Assembly (NCBI RefSeq): GCF_020497125.1
Contig: NC_059079.1
Span: 8,401,053 to 8,465,052 of the forward strand
DNA: 64,000 bases
Direction: 5' to 3'
Source of the DNA: Mauremys mutica
Lineage: Eukaryota > Chordata > Testudines > Geoemydidae
Below, in pieces: positions 55,311 through 64,000 of this stretch. A program made the position numbers and the translations under genes. Numbering within the stretch: the first letter of the stretch is position 1; each line of letters begins with the position of its first letter. The notes under the pieces were generated by a model that was not told where the DNA came from, ran no database searches, and worked only from the letters and a program-made list of their open reading frames with translations.

Positions 55311-55870
55311 TCCAAGGGTGGTACTATGCATAAGGAGACTAAGCAATTGCTTAGGGTTCCAAGGAGATCAATGGGCTACCTATTCAGTGTTACCCCCAAA
55401 ACACCATACAGCTTATTTAATTTAGATGTTTATAAAGGGTACGTCCAAACTACCTGCCGATCAATCTATCGGGGATCGATATATCGTGTCTCGTCTAGAT
55501 GCGATATATCGATCCCCGAACGTGCTCCCATCGACTCCGGAACTCCACCAGGGCGAGCGGCAGAAGTGGAGTTGACAGGGGAGCCGCGGACGTCGATCCC
55601 GCCCCATGAGGACAGGAGGTAAGTCGAAATAAGATACGTCGACTTCAGCTATGCTATTCCCGTAGCTGAAGTTCCATATCTTACATCGACCCCCATCCCC
55701 AGTGTAGACCAGGCCTAAATGTATTAGTGTGTGATGTGTTGGTATATTTTTTGGTTTGAGGATGTAATACAATTCATATTTTAGGGGATGGGTGAGGGGC
55801 AAGGGCCGCCCAAAAATATTCCTGTTTAGGGCTCCCAGTGGGCTAGCACTGCCTCTCACCAGGGCCATGG
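55311..55870. repeat. old repeat (GCTTAGGG type) interrupted by a Harbinger MITE
   Basis: Left of the MITE, AAGGGTGGTACTATGCATAA and AAGCAATTGCTTAGGGTTCC, and right of it, GGGCAAGGGCCGCCC and CTGTTTAGGGCTCCCAGTGG, look like two halves of an older degraded DNA transposon. Family not certain. Confidence 0.4.
55436..55715. mobile_element. Harbinger MITE, 280 bp, TAA TSD
   Basis: TAA at 55433-55435 and 55716-55718. Ends AGGGTACGTCCAAACT and AGTGTAGACCAGGCC are inverted repeats shared with 42133-46968 and 51525-51820. The internal hairpin GGGGATCGATATATCG against CGATATATCGATCCCC is perfect over 16 bases. The minus frame 55880-55461 (139 codons) reads across it and is not a gene. Confidence 0.9.
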
Positions 55871-55982
55871 AGAGGGCCAAGATTTACAGAGGGGTGATTA
55901 AGGATGTGTGTGTGGCCCTCACGTAAGCCAAATACCATCCCTGGAGTGAGCCCCTCTGCCTTCATAAGTAATAGCTTAGACC

Positions 55983-56354
55983 AGTGGTTCTTCACCTTTA
56001 CTGCAGCCGGCACCCCTTTGGTTCTCAAAAATATGTTCTCGCACTCCTTATCAAAAATTGTTGAAGTAGGTGAGTTCTTTAAACCTAGATATATCATAAC
56101 TATAGAATGAAAGAAATAGAATTATATATTTATTTTAATTTCGCAGTTACAATTTAACGCAGTAATCGCTAAAAAATATATAATGTTAATAAAAGCATAG
56201 GTTTGATGAAACAAAGTAGTTGTACTTACGTGCCTGTGCTTAATTTGTATTTTTGATGATTTACCGTCTGAAAAAATCTGGCCTGTCTCGCACCCCCAGA
56301 AAGGGCATCTAGCACACCCAGGGGATGCGTGCACCCCAGGTTAAGAACCACTTG
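55983..56354. mobile_element. hAT-type nonautonomous transposon, 372 bp
   Basis: Ends AGTGGTTCTTCACCT and AGGTTAAGAACCACTTG are inverted repeats of the CAGTGGTTCT type used by hAT (Charlie-like) elements. TSDs CTTAGACC (55975-55982) and GTTAGACC (56355-56362) agree at 7 of 8. The core is AT-rich without a coding frame. Confidence 0.82.
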
Positions 56355-56362
56355 GTTAGACC

Positions 56363-57255
56363 ATCCCAAAGATCAGTCAGGCTGGTGTAATGCTGGCACA
56401 GAGAGCAGTAAAGAGCTTCTGCACCCTTTACTGCTGCATACTCCTGGGGCAGGATATAGCTCTTCATTTTATTTACTTTTTTGCTTAAAAATAAAACCTT
56501 AGAAAATTAGGCAATCATATCCTAATTCAACGGTCATTGAAGATACAGACACTCAGACAGCACAGCTTTCTCACTTTCCAAGACTGATCCAGTGATGTTG
56601 GTTAGTATCTTAATAATCAACAAAATGCAGAACCTTAAAAAATTCACTGTACTTAGCAATTAATATTGATGTACCAAAAATAAGTTGCCAGCAGTTTTTA
56701 GCACTTAATGTTATAGTGCACGAATAAATGGATTCAATCTAAATGTCTAAGGACAACTACAAGATCAGAGAATTTAAATAATAAATTAAATGTTATCAAT
56801 TGTTGCCATACATTTTAGATTATGGATGTATCATTTTCTTGTATTGTTACAAATGCTGTGAAAATGGAGCATCAGAACTACACATTATATTCCATTCATG
56901 AAGCAGTAAAATTCTCCACTGTGATCTTCACTGCAGGACTTTCTTACATTTTCCATACTTGTTCCAAATACAGAATCTCCATTGATGTCAACAGAAATTC
57001 TCTATGTGAAGAGTATAGAACAGGACCTGCGTTGGGGATAGGAAAAGAAAAAAATACTCTATATTTCAGCGTGATTTCACTGGGTTTTCACTGGCAGACA
57101 TTTTTGTATTAATTTAGTTTGTTTTAATTATATCTTATGTTGTCATTGTTAGGGTCCTTATTGACAAAGATGCTCATTATGGCTATGTGAAACAGTTAAT
57201 GAAACCTAAAACCATACACAATTTGAGAGAAACCTAGTAAGCCTCATTTTGGGAA
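56363..57255. other. no gene seen
   Basis: AT-rich unique sequence. The 96-codon plus frame at 56822-57112 shows no recognised domain. Confidence 0.4.
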
Positions 57256-58190
57256 GACCATTCTAAACCTTAAAAGGTGAGCCATAGTTAAAGGTTCTTA
57301 ATCCCAAGGTCAAACACCAAGACAGGAATCTGTTAAAGGCCAAAAAAAACAGGAGTACTTGTGGCACCTTAAAGACTAACAAATTTATTGTAGCATGAGC
57401 TTTCGTGAGCTAAAGCTCACTTCTTCGGATGCATAGAATGGAACACACAGACAGGAGATATTTATACATACAGAGAACATGAAAAGGTGGAAGTATGCAT
57501 ACCAACAGGCAGAGTCTAATCAATTGAGATGAGCTATCGTTAGCAGGAGGAAAAAAAAAAACTTTTTGAAGTGATAATTAAGATGGCCCATAGAAGGTGT
57601 GAGGAGAACTTAACATAGGGAAATAGATTCAATTGGTGTAATGACCCAACCATTCCCAGTCTGGGAATCTATTTCCCTAAGTTAAGTTATGTTAATGTTA
57701 AGTTCTCCTCACACCTTCTATGGGCCATCTTAATTATCACTTCAAAAAGTTTTTTTTCCTCCTGCTAACGATAGCTCATCTCAATTGATTAGACTCTGCC
57801 TGTTGGTATGCATACTTCCACCTTTTCATGTTCTCTGTATGTATAAATATCTCCTGTCTGTGTGTTCCATTCTATGCATCCGAAGAAGTGAGCTTTAGCT
57901 CACGAAAGCTCATGCTACAATAAATTTGTTAGTCTTTAAGGTGCCACAAGTACTCCTGTTTTTTTTGCGGATACAGACTAACACGGCTGCTACTCTGAAA
58001 CCTGTTAAAGGCCAGTTTCACTTGTTGGGTCTATGCTACAAAGCATGAGATGGTCGAGAGGGATTTCCGGGCTGTGGTAATGACCTTCAGGTGAAAGATC
58101 CCATTTAAACATAATACACTCGGGGCCTGTGCAATGAGTAAAGAACCTAAGTAGTGAGGGTGGGAAGACCAGGCAACTGTAAAATGAAGC
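57256..58190 (-). repeat. unnamed repeat, copy 1 of an inverted pair, split by a PLE
   Basis: The host parts 57256-57329 and 58014-58190 together align with the reverse complement of 63374-63640: GTTAAAGGTTCTTAATCCCA, GTCAAACACCAAGACAGGAA, GTTAAAGGCCAG, GTTGGGTCTATGC, CACAAAGCATGAGATGGT, GTAATGACCTTCAGG, GATCCCATTTAAACATA, GGCAACTGTAAAATGAAGC. Identity looks near 90 percent by eye. Strand is arbitrary. The family is not one I can name. Confidence 0.8.
57330..58013 (+). mobile_element. 660-bp palindromic Penelope-like insert with 12-bp TSD
   Basis: CTGTTAAAGGCC is exact at 57330-57341 and 58002-58013. Arm one (57342 to about 57660) and arm two (about 57661-57968) are nearly perfect reverse complements; shared blocks include AACAGGAGTACTTGTGGCAC, GATAATTAAGATGGCCCATA, TGAGATGAGCTATCGTTAGC and TCCATTCTATGCATCCGAAG. 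They are two opposite copies of a PLE 3' region, including the hairpin GTGAGCTTTAGCTCAC and GAAAGCTCATGC of the hammerhead-like fold. Only arm two continues into GCGGATACAGACTAACACGG and CTGCTACTCTGAAAC. The centre (57640-57690) holds GTCTGGGAATCTATTTCCC and CCATTCCCAG. Confidence 0.93.
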
Positions 58191-58283
58191 AGCAAAGGGT
58201 CCTGTGGCACCTTATAGACTAACAGACGTATTGGAGCATGTGCTTTCGTGGGTGAATACCCACTTCGTCGTCCCATGAAATAA
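58191..58283 (-). mobile_element. Penelope-like terminus fragment
   Basis: AGCAAAGGGTCCTGTGGCAC, AACAGACGTATTGGAGCATG and GTGGGTGAATACCCACTTCG are the reverse complement of the pLTR end at 2710-2797. Only one orientation is present. It follows directly at the edge of the copy-1 repeat, and a run of 15 C (58294-58308) comes shortly after. Confidence 0.85.
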
Positions 58284-58293
58284 ACCTCAGTTT

Positions 58294-58308
58294 CCCCCCC
58301 CCCCCCCC
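58294..58308 (+). repeat. poly-C run, 15 bases
   Basis: An uninterrupted C homopolymer next to the PLE scrap. Runs of this length are error-prone in sequencing, so the exact count is uncertain. Confidence 0.9.
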
Positions 58309-59175
58309 AATATGTCCTTGGGGGAAAAAAATCCATCCTCTCATATTTGTCAGTTTAAGCCTATTCATGTGAGCAAATACATTAACACTGGGGACCGCCC
58401 AAGCAGTGGTCCTGGGGGCAGTGGGAGCTGCCGCAGCTCGGTGGCTTCCAGCGGCAGCCCCCACAGGAATCTCCTCTGCAACTAGTGCTGCGGGGTATTT
58501 ATGGTATAAGTCATGGACAGGTCATAGGCCATGATTTTTTGTTTCTTGCCCGTGACCTGTCCATGACTTCTACTAAAAATACACATGATTAAATCACACC
58601 CTTACCTATAAAACTGTTGGTATCCAAATAATTCCACTACTTTTTGTGACTGTTGTTGTTCTTGAATCCCAGTAAGGTGGATTCCTCTCAGTGCTTCTGG
58701 GAAAGGAGAATGCCAATATGAAGGACCAAATTTTGCCTTTGGATGCATGCACAAGAGTCCCATCGATGGCAACAGGAGCAACCTACCAGCAACTGAGGGG
58801 GAAAGTTTAACCTTATTGACTCTCTCAAACCCCATAAAAGCCAGGAAAGGCAGCATTAAAGGCTCAAAATCTGTCATTGACTTACCCTGATTTATCTTGA
58901 TTGTATATGTTTCCAATCAGTGAGTACGCTGATATACACATGTGGTATGGGAGCTGAAGTAATTAAATAATAGGATAGAATATGGTAACCTTACCGCTGA
59001 TTTTCTTGCTTATATTGGATCCTGAAAATTACCTATTTTTTGTAGTTTTCCTATTGAAGTATTTCTAAAAAGTACTTTTTTTCAGTCTATTGTTCCATAA
59101 CAAACTGACAGCATGATACCTCACATTGCTTCAATACCGATTAGAATCCATACAAACAGTTATTGAGATTCTTCC
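58309..59175. other. no gene seen; one strong 17-bp hairpin
   Basis: AAGTCATGGACAGGTCA (58508-58524) and TGACCTGTCCATGACTT (58553-58569) are perfect inverted repeats 28 bases apart, probably the core of a small MITE. Otherwise unremarkable; the 104-codon minus frame 58916-58602 has no domain. Confidence 0.5.
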
Positions 59176-59181
59176 TGCAGA

Positions 59182-59503
59182 TCTACCAATGTGATATATG
59201 CCATCATGTGCCAGCAATGCCCCTCTGCCATGTACATTGGCCAAACTGGACAGTCTCTACGCAAATGAATAAATGGACACAAATCAGATGCCAAGAATTA
59301 TAACATTCAAAAACCAGTCGGAGAACACTTCAACCTCCCTGGACACTCAATTACAGACCTAAAAGTCACAATTCTTGAACAAAAAAACTTCTAAAACAGA
59401 CTCCAGCAAGAAACTGCCAAATTGGAATTAATTTGCAAACTGGACACCATTAAATTAGGCTTGAATAAAGACCGGGAGTGGATGGGTCATTACACAAACT
59501 AAA
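59182..59503 (+). pseudogene. Penelope-like GIY-YIG endonuclease C-terminal relic
   Basis: Translation aligns residue by residue with the full-length PLE: TNVIYAIMCQQCPSAMYIG, QTGQSLRK, then a nonsense codon (TGA) where the intact copy has Arg, INGHKSD, KPVGEHFNLPGHSITDLKV, EQKNF, then a second stop (TAA), and so on. The reading frame otherwise persists to about 59503. It represents the last ~110 residues of a 5'-truncated element. Motifs VIY, YIG, His and Glu are kept, but two or more stops prevent expression. Confidence 0.9.
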
Positions 59504-59633
59504 AACTATTTCCCCATGCTAATTTTCCCCCTACTGTTACTCACACCTTCTTGTCAACTGTTTGAAATGGGCCATCCTGATTATACTACAAAGGTTTTTT
59601 TTCTCCTGCTGATAATATATTTTCCACTGCATG

Positions 59634-59870
59634 CAGGGCCGGCTCCAGGCACCAGCGCAGCAAGCAGGTGCTTGGGGCGGCCAACGCAAAGGGGTGGCAT
59701 GTCTGGGCCTTGGGCAGCAATTCGGCGGCAGGTCCCAGGAGGACCCGCTGCCAAATTGCCGCCGAAGAATGAAGTGGCAGCAGTACAGCAGCCACCAAAA
59801 AGCTGCCGATTGTGTCTTTTTAAAAAAAATTTCACCGCTTGCGGCAGCAAAAATGCTAGAGCCGGCCCTA
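59634..59870. mobile_element. hAT-type MITE, 237 bp, nested, exact 8-bp TSD
   Basis: TSD ACTGCATG at 59626-59633 and 59871-59878 is exact. Ends CAGGGCCGGCTC and GAGCCGGCCCTA are inverted repeats (last base mutated). Related to 16025-16245 (GTGCTTGGGGCGGC shared). The inside carries CAATTCGGCGGCAGGTCC and a complementary stretch. Open frames across it on both strands are artefacts of GC-rich sequence. It landed in the 3' UTR of the decayed PLE, so it is younger than that PLE. Confidence 0.92.
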
Positions 59871-59970
59871 ACTGCATGCATCTGATAGTGGGTTTTAGCC
59901 CACAAAAGCTTCATGCCCAAATAAATTTTTTAGTCTCTAAGGTGCCACAAGTACTACTCGTTCTTTTTAA

Positions 59971-61615
59971 GGAGATCATTTACTGAGATTGGATATCTTA
60001 AAAAAAAAGAATTTACAGTTTTATTTTCTTTATTTTGCGAACTCATCAAGAAACAAAACAATAATAAAAAAATCCCTAATGTCTCTGGTGCAATTTCTCA
60101 AAAGGAGTTTTATAGAAAAAAATGTTTTCAGTTTATAATGGGGATAATAAGTGAGGCCGGGTTAGGGCTTTCAGAACCAGGTGATTTCTGTGGAAGCCAG
60201 CTAGAAAGAAAGTAGGGATGTTATCATTAGTCTTCTATGAATACCTAATGTTTAAACACTTCTTACTCAATAACTTGTGTTTTATCACCCCGTCACAGCT
60301 TAGAAAAGTTTTCCAAAGACTGCAACTGACGTGCGTCATTTATTTCAGCTTGACTCAATTAAGGCACAATTACTAGAAAAGCACTCATTTTAAATTATTT
60401 ACATCTGCATTACAACGATGGGGGAATCTGGAATTCTGTGATAACCTTACAATATTTTTAAGGGTTTGCAATAGAAAAGTGAAACGTTAGTTAAGCATTA
60501 TCCATTAAGTTAAGGAGAATAGAAAAATAATAAACACCTTTATATTGAATTTGCCCCAAGTTTCTATTTCTGCTTGTGTGTACGCTAAAGCCTTTTTTCT
60601 TTATTATTACTAATGAGAACTTGCACCTGTATATGATAACACTTATATTTAAGGGTCTTAAACCACTTTACTCACAAGGGGCTCAGCCTTCTGAGGTGGT
60701 GGCACTCTGGCCCAAAACTCATTGGCTTCAATATGACTATACACATGCTTAAAACTAAACACGTGCTTGCATCTTTTGTGGAATTGGAGCCAGAATGCTC
60801 AGCACTTGGTAGGATCAGGCCCAATGGACCCATTTCAGCTGCTGTCATGTCCATGGGATTTTTGTCACTGACTTCAACAGGACTGGGCCCCATGTCTAAA
60901 AGTTACCCTCCCTGAACATTAATAAAAACGGAAAATGCATACTTCTAGAGTGAGACAGTCACATCATTAGAGAGAAATGAGCTCTGATGTACTTCCGTCA
61001 AAGTTTGGAAGAGAGAGAGAAAATTAGAACTGAAAGTAAATCCCTACATTAACATTCCAGTACAGCACACAATGTAATTAACTATCACCTCATCACACCT
61101 CTGTCTCAAGGCTTCCTTAGCTTGCTGTCTCTGCAACCTCAACCATTGTTTGTGACCATGTCTCTGAAATGCAGTTCACTCTGATAAATGACGAAAACCA
61201 GCGCACCTTCCAACTTATTCATCATCCCCACATTATTTACTAAGTTTGAGTCAGTTATATACACAACTCCACTGTGGACACTGAAGTTACATAAGTGGGG
61301 TCAACGAGGGCTTCGTTTGATGGAAAGGGGTTGCACAAGTGCAACTAAGATTGTGATTTGGCTTAAAGCATCTTCATTCCTGGAAGGTGGAAAGAATCCA
61401 GTTTGGCTTTCAAAGCGTGCGTTGAGGTTGACATCTTTTCACTTGTAAATTGGGTATGATTGAATGGAAAGCAATGGGCCAAAAAAAAGATGAAACCCCA
61501 CAATGTCATTTTTACAGAGGCACTTTTAACAGCAGAACCACACTGCCGCAAGTCCTCATTCAGCTGCCTTTTGCTAGCCACTCAGAACGTTTTTCTTTGT
61601 GTTCTAGGGATGAGG
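59971..61615. other. no gene seen
   Basis: AT-rich. A palindromic ancient repeat lies at 60715-60895 (CACATGCTTAAAACTAAACACGTGCTTGC; GGATCAGGCCCAATGG). Small frames on both strands have no domain. Confidence 0.4.
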
Positions 61616-61675
61616 TCTCTCACTAATTATTATTATTTGTATTGTCGTAGTGCCTTGGAGCCCACTGTATGTATC

Positions 61676-61713
<38 letters not shown>

Positions 61714-61745
61714 CCCTGCTCCAAAGAGTTTACAATCTCTCTCTT
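61616..61745 (+). repeat. ancient interspersed repeat containing a (CA)n microsatellite
   Basis: ATTATTATTATTTGTATTGTC and TCCAAAGAGTTTACAATCTC flank an AC run at 61677-61711 (about 17 units). The flanks match, inverted, 587-715. Confidence 0.7.
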
Positions 61746-61765
61746 CCTCTTCATTAGATCCAAGC

Positions 61766-61889
61766 TAGGGTGACCAGATGTCCCTATTTTATAGGGACAG
61801 TCCTGATATTTGGGGCTTTTTCTTATATAGGATTCTATTACCCCCCACCCCCTGTCCCGATTTTTCACACTTGCTGTCTGGTCACCCTA
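61766..61889. mobile_element. 124-bp MITE with TAGGGTGACCAGA ends
   Basis: Ends TAGGGTGACCAGA and TCTGGTCACCCTA are perfect inverted repeats of 13 bases. The inside has ATTTTATAGGGACAGTCCTG and CCCCCTGTCCCGATTTTTCAC. The TA at each edge could be a Tc1/Mariner-type TSD; no 8-base TSD is visible. The ends are also similar to the TAGGGTTRCCA ends at 6527 and 38017, so superfamily is open. Confidence 0.8.
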
Positions 61890-62264
61890 AAAGCTGCCCC
61901 TTTCCTATCTTTTCGTGATATCCCCTCCCTCCTCTGATTCATGCCCTCATCATTCATTTTCCAGGCCTTTTCTTAGCCACTGCCACCAATACTACTCAGC
62001 CCCACATCTCAACTGATTGAGTTAATTACTGGGCCTGACTGACAGAGAAAGAATAAGCTTGTTCTCAAACCACAATTTCCCAGCTAGACTTTAAGGGATG
62101 ACATAAAGTGAAAAATGCTCCTCCAAAGTTTAGGTTCCATCAGGAATTTTCAAACCACTGGTCCAAATCCATGGAGGTAGAAAAGGGCTGTAATTGACCT
62201 GTCATGTCTGAGACGGTTTGAAGCACCTCGGAATGTGTTTTTACTGCTCTTATGGATTATTACT
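61890..62264. other. no gene seen
   Basis: A pyrimidine-rich start, then AT-rich sequence. Nothing recognised. Confidence 0.35.
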
Positions 62265-62490
62265 TGTAAATGCAGCATGATCCAGTAGATAGAAAATGGG
62301 GTCAGAGCAGTCCTGAGTTTCATATCAAACTCTACCACTGCCTTGCTGTGTGGCCATGGACAAGTTATTTAAGCTTGCTAGACCTCATTTACTCCTATAA
62401 AATTGGGATAATGATATTACCGTCTGAATAGTGCATTGAGAGCTATGGATCAGAATAGCCATTTAAGGGCTAAGCACTATTTATTACTAT
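62265..62490 (+). repeat. MIR-like CORE-SINE
   Basis: CTGCCTTGCTGTGTGGCCAT, GGACAAGTTATTTAAGCTTG, CCTCATTTACTCCTATAAAATTGGGATAATGA is the conserved MIR order. Diverged, like 52620-52860. Confidence 0.75.
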
Positions 62491-63373
62491 TATTAAAACT
62501 GAAAGATTTGCAATGTATCTGCAAATGAAACAATATCTAATTATTTCTTTATATTACCCAGCCAAGATAAACTGAACATACTTTTGTCAAATTGGAATTA
62601 ATAACTTACTCTCCTTTGCTTATTTTTTTTCTCTTTGTTAACCTTATAACTTTACCCTCCTACACCAAGAAAATTGGCAGTAATGCAGCAAAATATCTAT
62701 TTCCAGGAGGATGTATACAACATGTTTATAAAAGCTACTGAAAGATAAAATATGCAAAAAGTTTAATGCAGGAAGCTAGAAGGCTGTGTACTTGCAGTTC
62801 CAATGTATCACAGGCTGAAATTTGTAACAGGCACTGCAAATGATAACACTAAATTTTGAAAGTTGATATAAATAATTTGCAAGCAACCTGCTGTTCTCAG
62901 TCTGAGATTGGATATTTTGTGGTGCAAAGGATTAATGTAAAACCCATTCATGATGGACAGGGGGTGAATCAAACTACCAATAGCAACAAGTTCATTCAGT
63001 AGTTTGCGAGTGAACGGCAACTGATGTGGCTCCTAGAAGGAGTGGAGGCAGTAACAGGTGGAATGAAACAACGGGGAGCCACCTCTTCCCAAGTACCTGT
63101 GCCTTGGAGAGCCAAAAATCTAAGAGCCAGGGGAGTTCTGACTTGTCTTGGACTAGAAAAGTGAGACCCAAGGGTCAGAATTGCGCACTTACAGTATCTG
63201 TAAAGAATGCTTTGTTCCCTTTTTGATTTAAGAAGTTCTTGAACAAAAAAGCTTCAAAGATTTCTGAGCTCAGCCATACCCACAGTCAATTTTTAGAAGA
63301 GCAAGGTAGTTGCATTTATTTATTTATTTTGCAGACAATTAACAAAACAGACTACTATAAAATGTACAGAACA
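62491..63373. other. no gene seen
   Basis: AT-rich DNA with a TTTA run near 63318-63330. No coding or repeat signal recognised. Confidence 0.35.
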
Positions 63374-63640
63374 GCTTCATTTTACAGTTGCCTGGTCCTC
63401 CCACCCTTGCTACCTAGGTTCTTCACTCATTGCACAGGACCCAAGTGTACTATGTTTAAATGGGATCTATTGGCCTGAAGGTCATTACCACATCCTGGAA
63501 ATCCCTCTTCACCATCTCATGCTTTGTGGCATAGACCCAACATGTGAAGCTGGCCTTTAACGATTCCTGTCTTGGTGTTTGACTCTGGGATTAAGAACCT
63601 TTAACTATGTCTCACCTTTTAAAATTTAGAATGATCTTAT
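63374..63640 (+). repeat. unnamed repeat, copy 2 of an inverted pair (empty site)
   Basis: Reverse complement of the host parts of 57256-58190. At 63552-63561 GGCCTTTAAC followed by GATTCCTGTC is the unoccupied version of the site where copy 1 carries the 660-bp PLE palindrome: it has a single GTTAAAGGCC (read inverted). This confirms the insertion limits and TSD of copy 1 independently. Confidence 0.82.
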
Positions 63641-63648
63641 GATTTAGA

Positions 63649-63694
63649 AGACCTCTCGAGGTCCCTTCCAGTCCTACCATTCTATGATTCTATG
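63649..63694 (+). repeat. CR1-type 3' tail scrap
   Basis: GACCTCTCGAGGTCCCTTCC, then CCATTCTATGATTCTATG, is the CR1 terminal sequence with octamer repeats. Only about 46 bases, directly next to the repeat ending at 63640; it may be the 3' end of a SINE or CR1. Confidence 0.75.
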
Positions 63695-64000
63695 TATATC
63701 CAAATAAAATTACTGTTATGCTCAGAGCTTCTGAAAAGTTATTGTTTGAGAGCATAGTCTGAATTCCTCCACTGGTCCTAATTACATCAGGAGCAGAACA
63801 TGGCTCTTCAGCAAGATAAGATATGCTGAGGAAACCATTAAAGCCATATAAGAAATATTACATTTTGATATATTACATTATTTGTGCAAATTAAGAAAAA
63901 TTAAATAATTTCACTATTTTTAGAGAAATGTTGTCAACAGGGTGGGAAGTAACAACAGCTTGGCTTTATTTGTGAATGATTAATTAAAAGAAAAAGTTAA
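63695..64000. other. no gene seen
   Basis: AT-rich sequence to the end of the window. Nothing recognised. Confidence 0.35.

Larger units (their letters stand above)
59176..59970 (+). mobile_element. decayed Penelope-like 3' end with nested MITE
   Basis: It starts in the GIY-YIG domain (59182), passes through a 3' UTR, and after the nested MITE (59634-59870) resumes with GCATCTGATAGTGGGTTTTAGCC, CACAAAAGCTTCATGCCC, AGTCTCTAAGGTGCCACAAG. The last part is the hammerhead-like region and terminal module of a PLE subfamily related to that at 11.9 kb. 5'-truncated. Confidence 0.88.

Noticed and set aside
61460..61868. Frames containing a Thr-His or Cys-Val repeat
   Set aside because: The repeat peptides are translations of the CA microsatellite, and the minus frame also runs through the MITE at 61766-61889.
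1..64000. CRISPR arrays, bacterial operons, riboswitches, rRNA
   Set aside because: No regularly spaced repeats, no ribosome-binding-site-linked gene strings and no rRNA-like sequence; the DNA is plainly vertebrate.

Overview
This is a stretch of reptile nuclear DNA, most likely from a turtle (probably Cryptodira). It is AT-rich, shows no recognisable host exon, and is filled with repeats typical of turtle genomes: a tRNA-derived SINE with a CR1-type tail, CR1 LINEs, Penelope-like elements (PLEs), PIF/Harbinger and hAT DNA transposons with their MITEs, MIR-like SINEs and a very short LTR element. Nothing bacterial, organellar or plasmid-like is present. The host locus is an intergenic region or a large intron. 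The species call rests on recognising repeat families from memory, not on a database search.

Layout. 0-2.3 kb: SINE, PLE scrap, ancient repeats, CR1 tail. 2.33-5.69 kb: an almost perfect Penelope-like retroelement with terminal direct repeats, a target-site duplication (TSD) and one uninterrupted 952-codon frame with reverse transcriptase (RT) and GIY-YIG nuclease. It sits in an older composite repeat with tRNA-like boxes, which also took up a G-rich hAT-like element at 6.53-7.49 kb. 9-16 kb: LTR-like relic, MITE, a palindromic PLE insert at 11.9 kb and unique AT-rich DNA. 16-23 kb: three short hAT MITEs with 8-bp TSDs, a self-complementary Harbinger-like MITE and CR1 tails. 26.7 kb: a second palindromic PLE insert with a 12-bp TSD. 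27-28 kb and 39-40 kb: further copies of the composite repeat. 31.4-33 kb: repeat-poor DNA that could hold conserved noncoding elements. 33.67-35.3 kb: a broken CR1 LINE on the minus strand. 38.0-38.6 kb: a G-rich hAT-like element related to that at 6.5 kb. 42.13-46.97 kb: a 4.8-kb PIF/Harbinger element holding a transposase remnant, an antisense two-exon Myb/SANT-like gene with nonsense codons, and an unrecognised 115-aa frame inside that gene's intron. 51-57 kb: Harbinger MITEs, a roughly 0.5-kb LTR element with a tRNA-Pro-like primer-binding site, a MIR and a hAT MITE. 57.3-58.0 kb: a 660-bp nearly perfect palindrome built from PLE ends. Its empty site survives in a paralogous repeat at 63.4-63.6 kb. 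59-60 kb: a decayed PLE 3' end carrying a nested hAT MITE.

The only frame likely to be functional is the PLE polyprotein. The most interesting signal is the repeated architecture of the PLE insertions: inverted copies of the 3' end joined head to head, always missing the same outer 35-45 bases on one arm, with a hammerhead-ribozyme-like fold in the repeated terminus.
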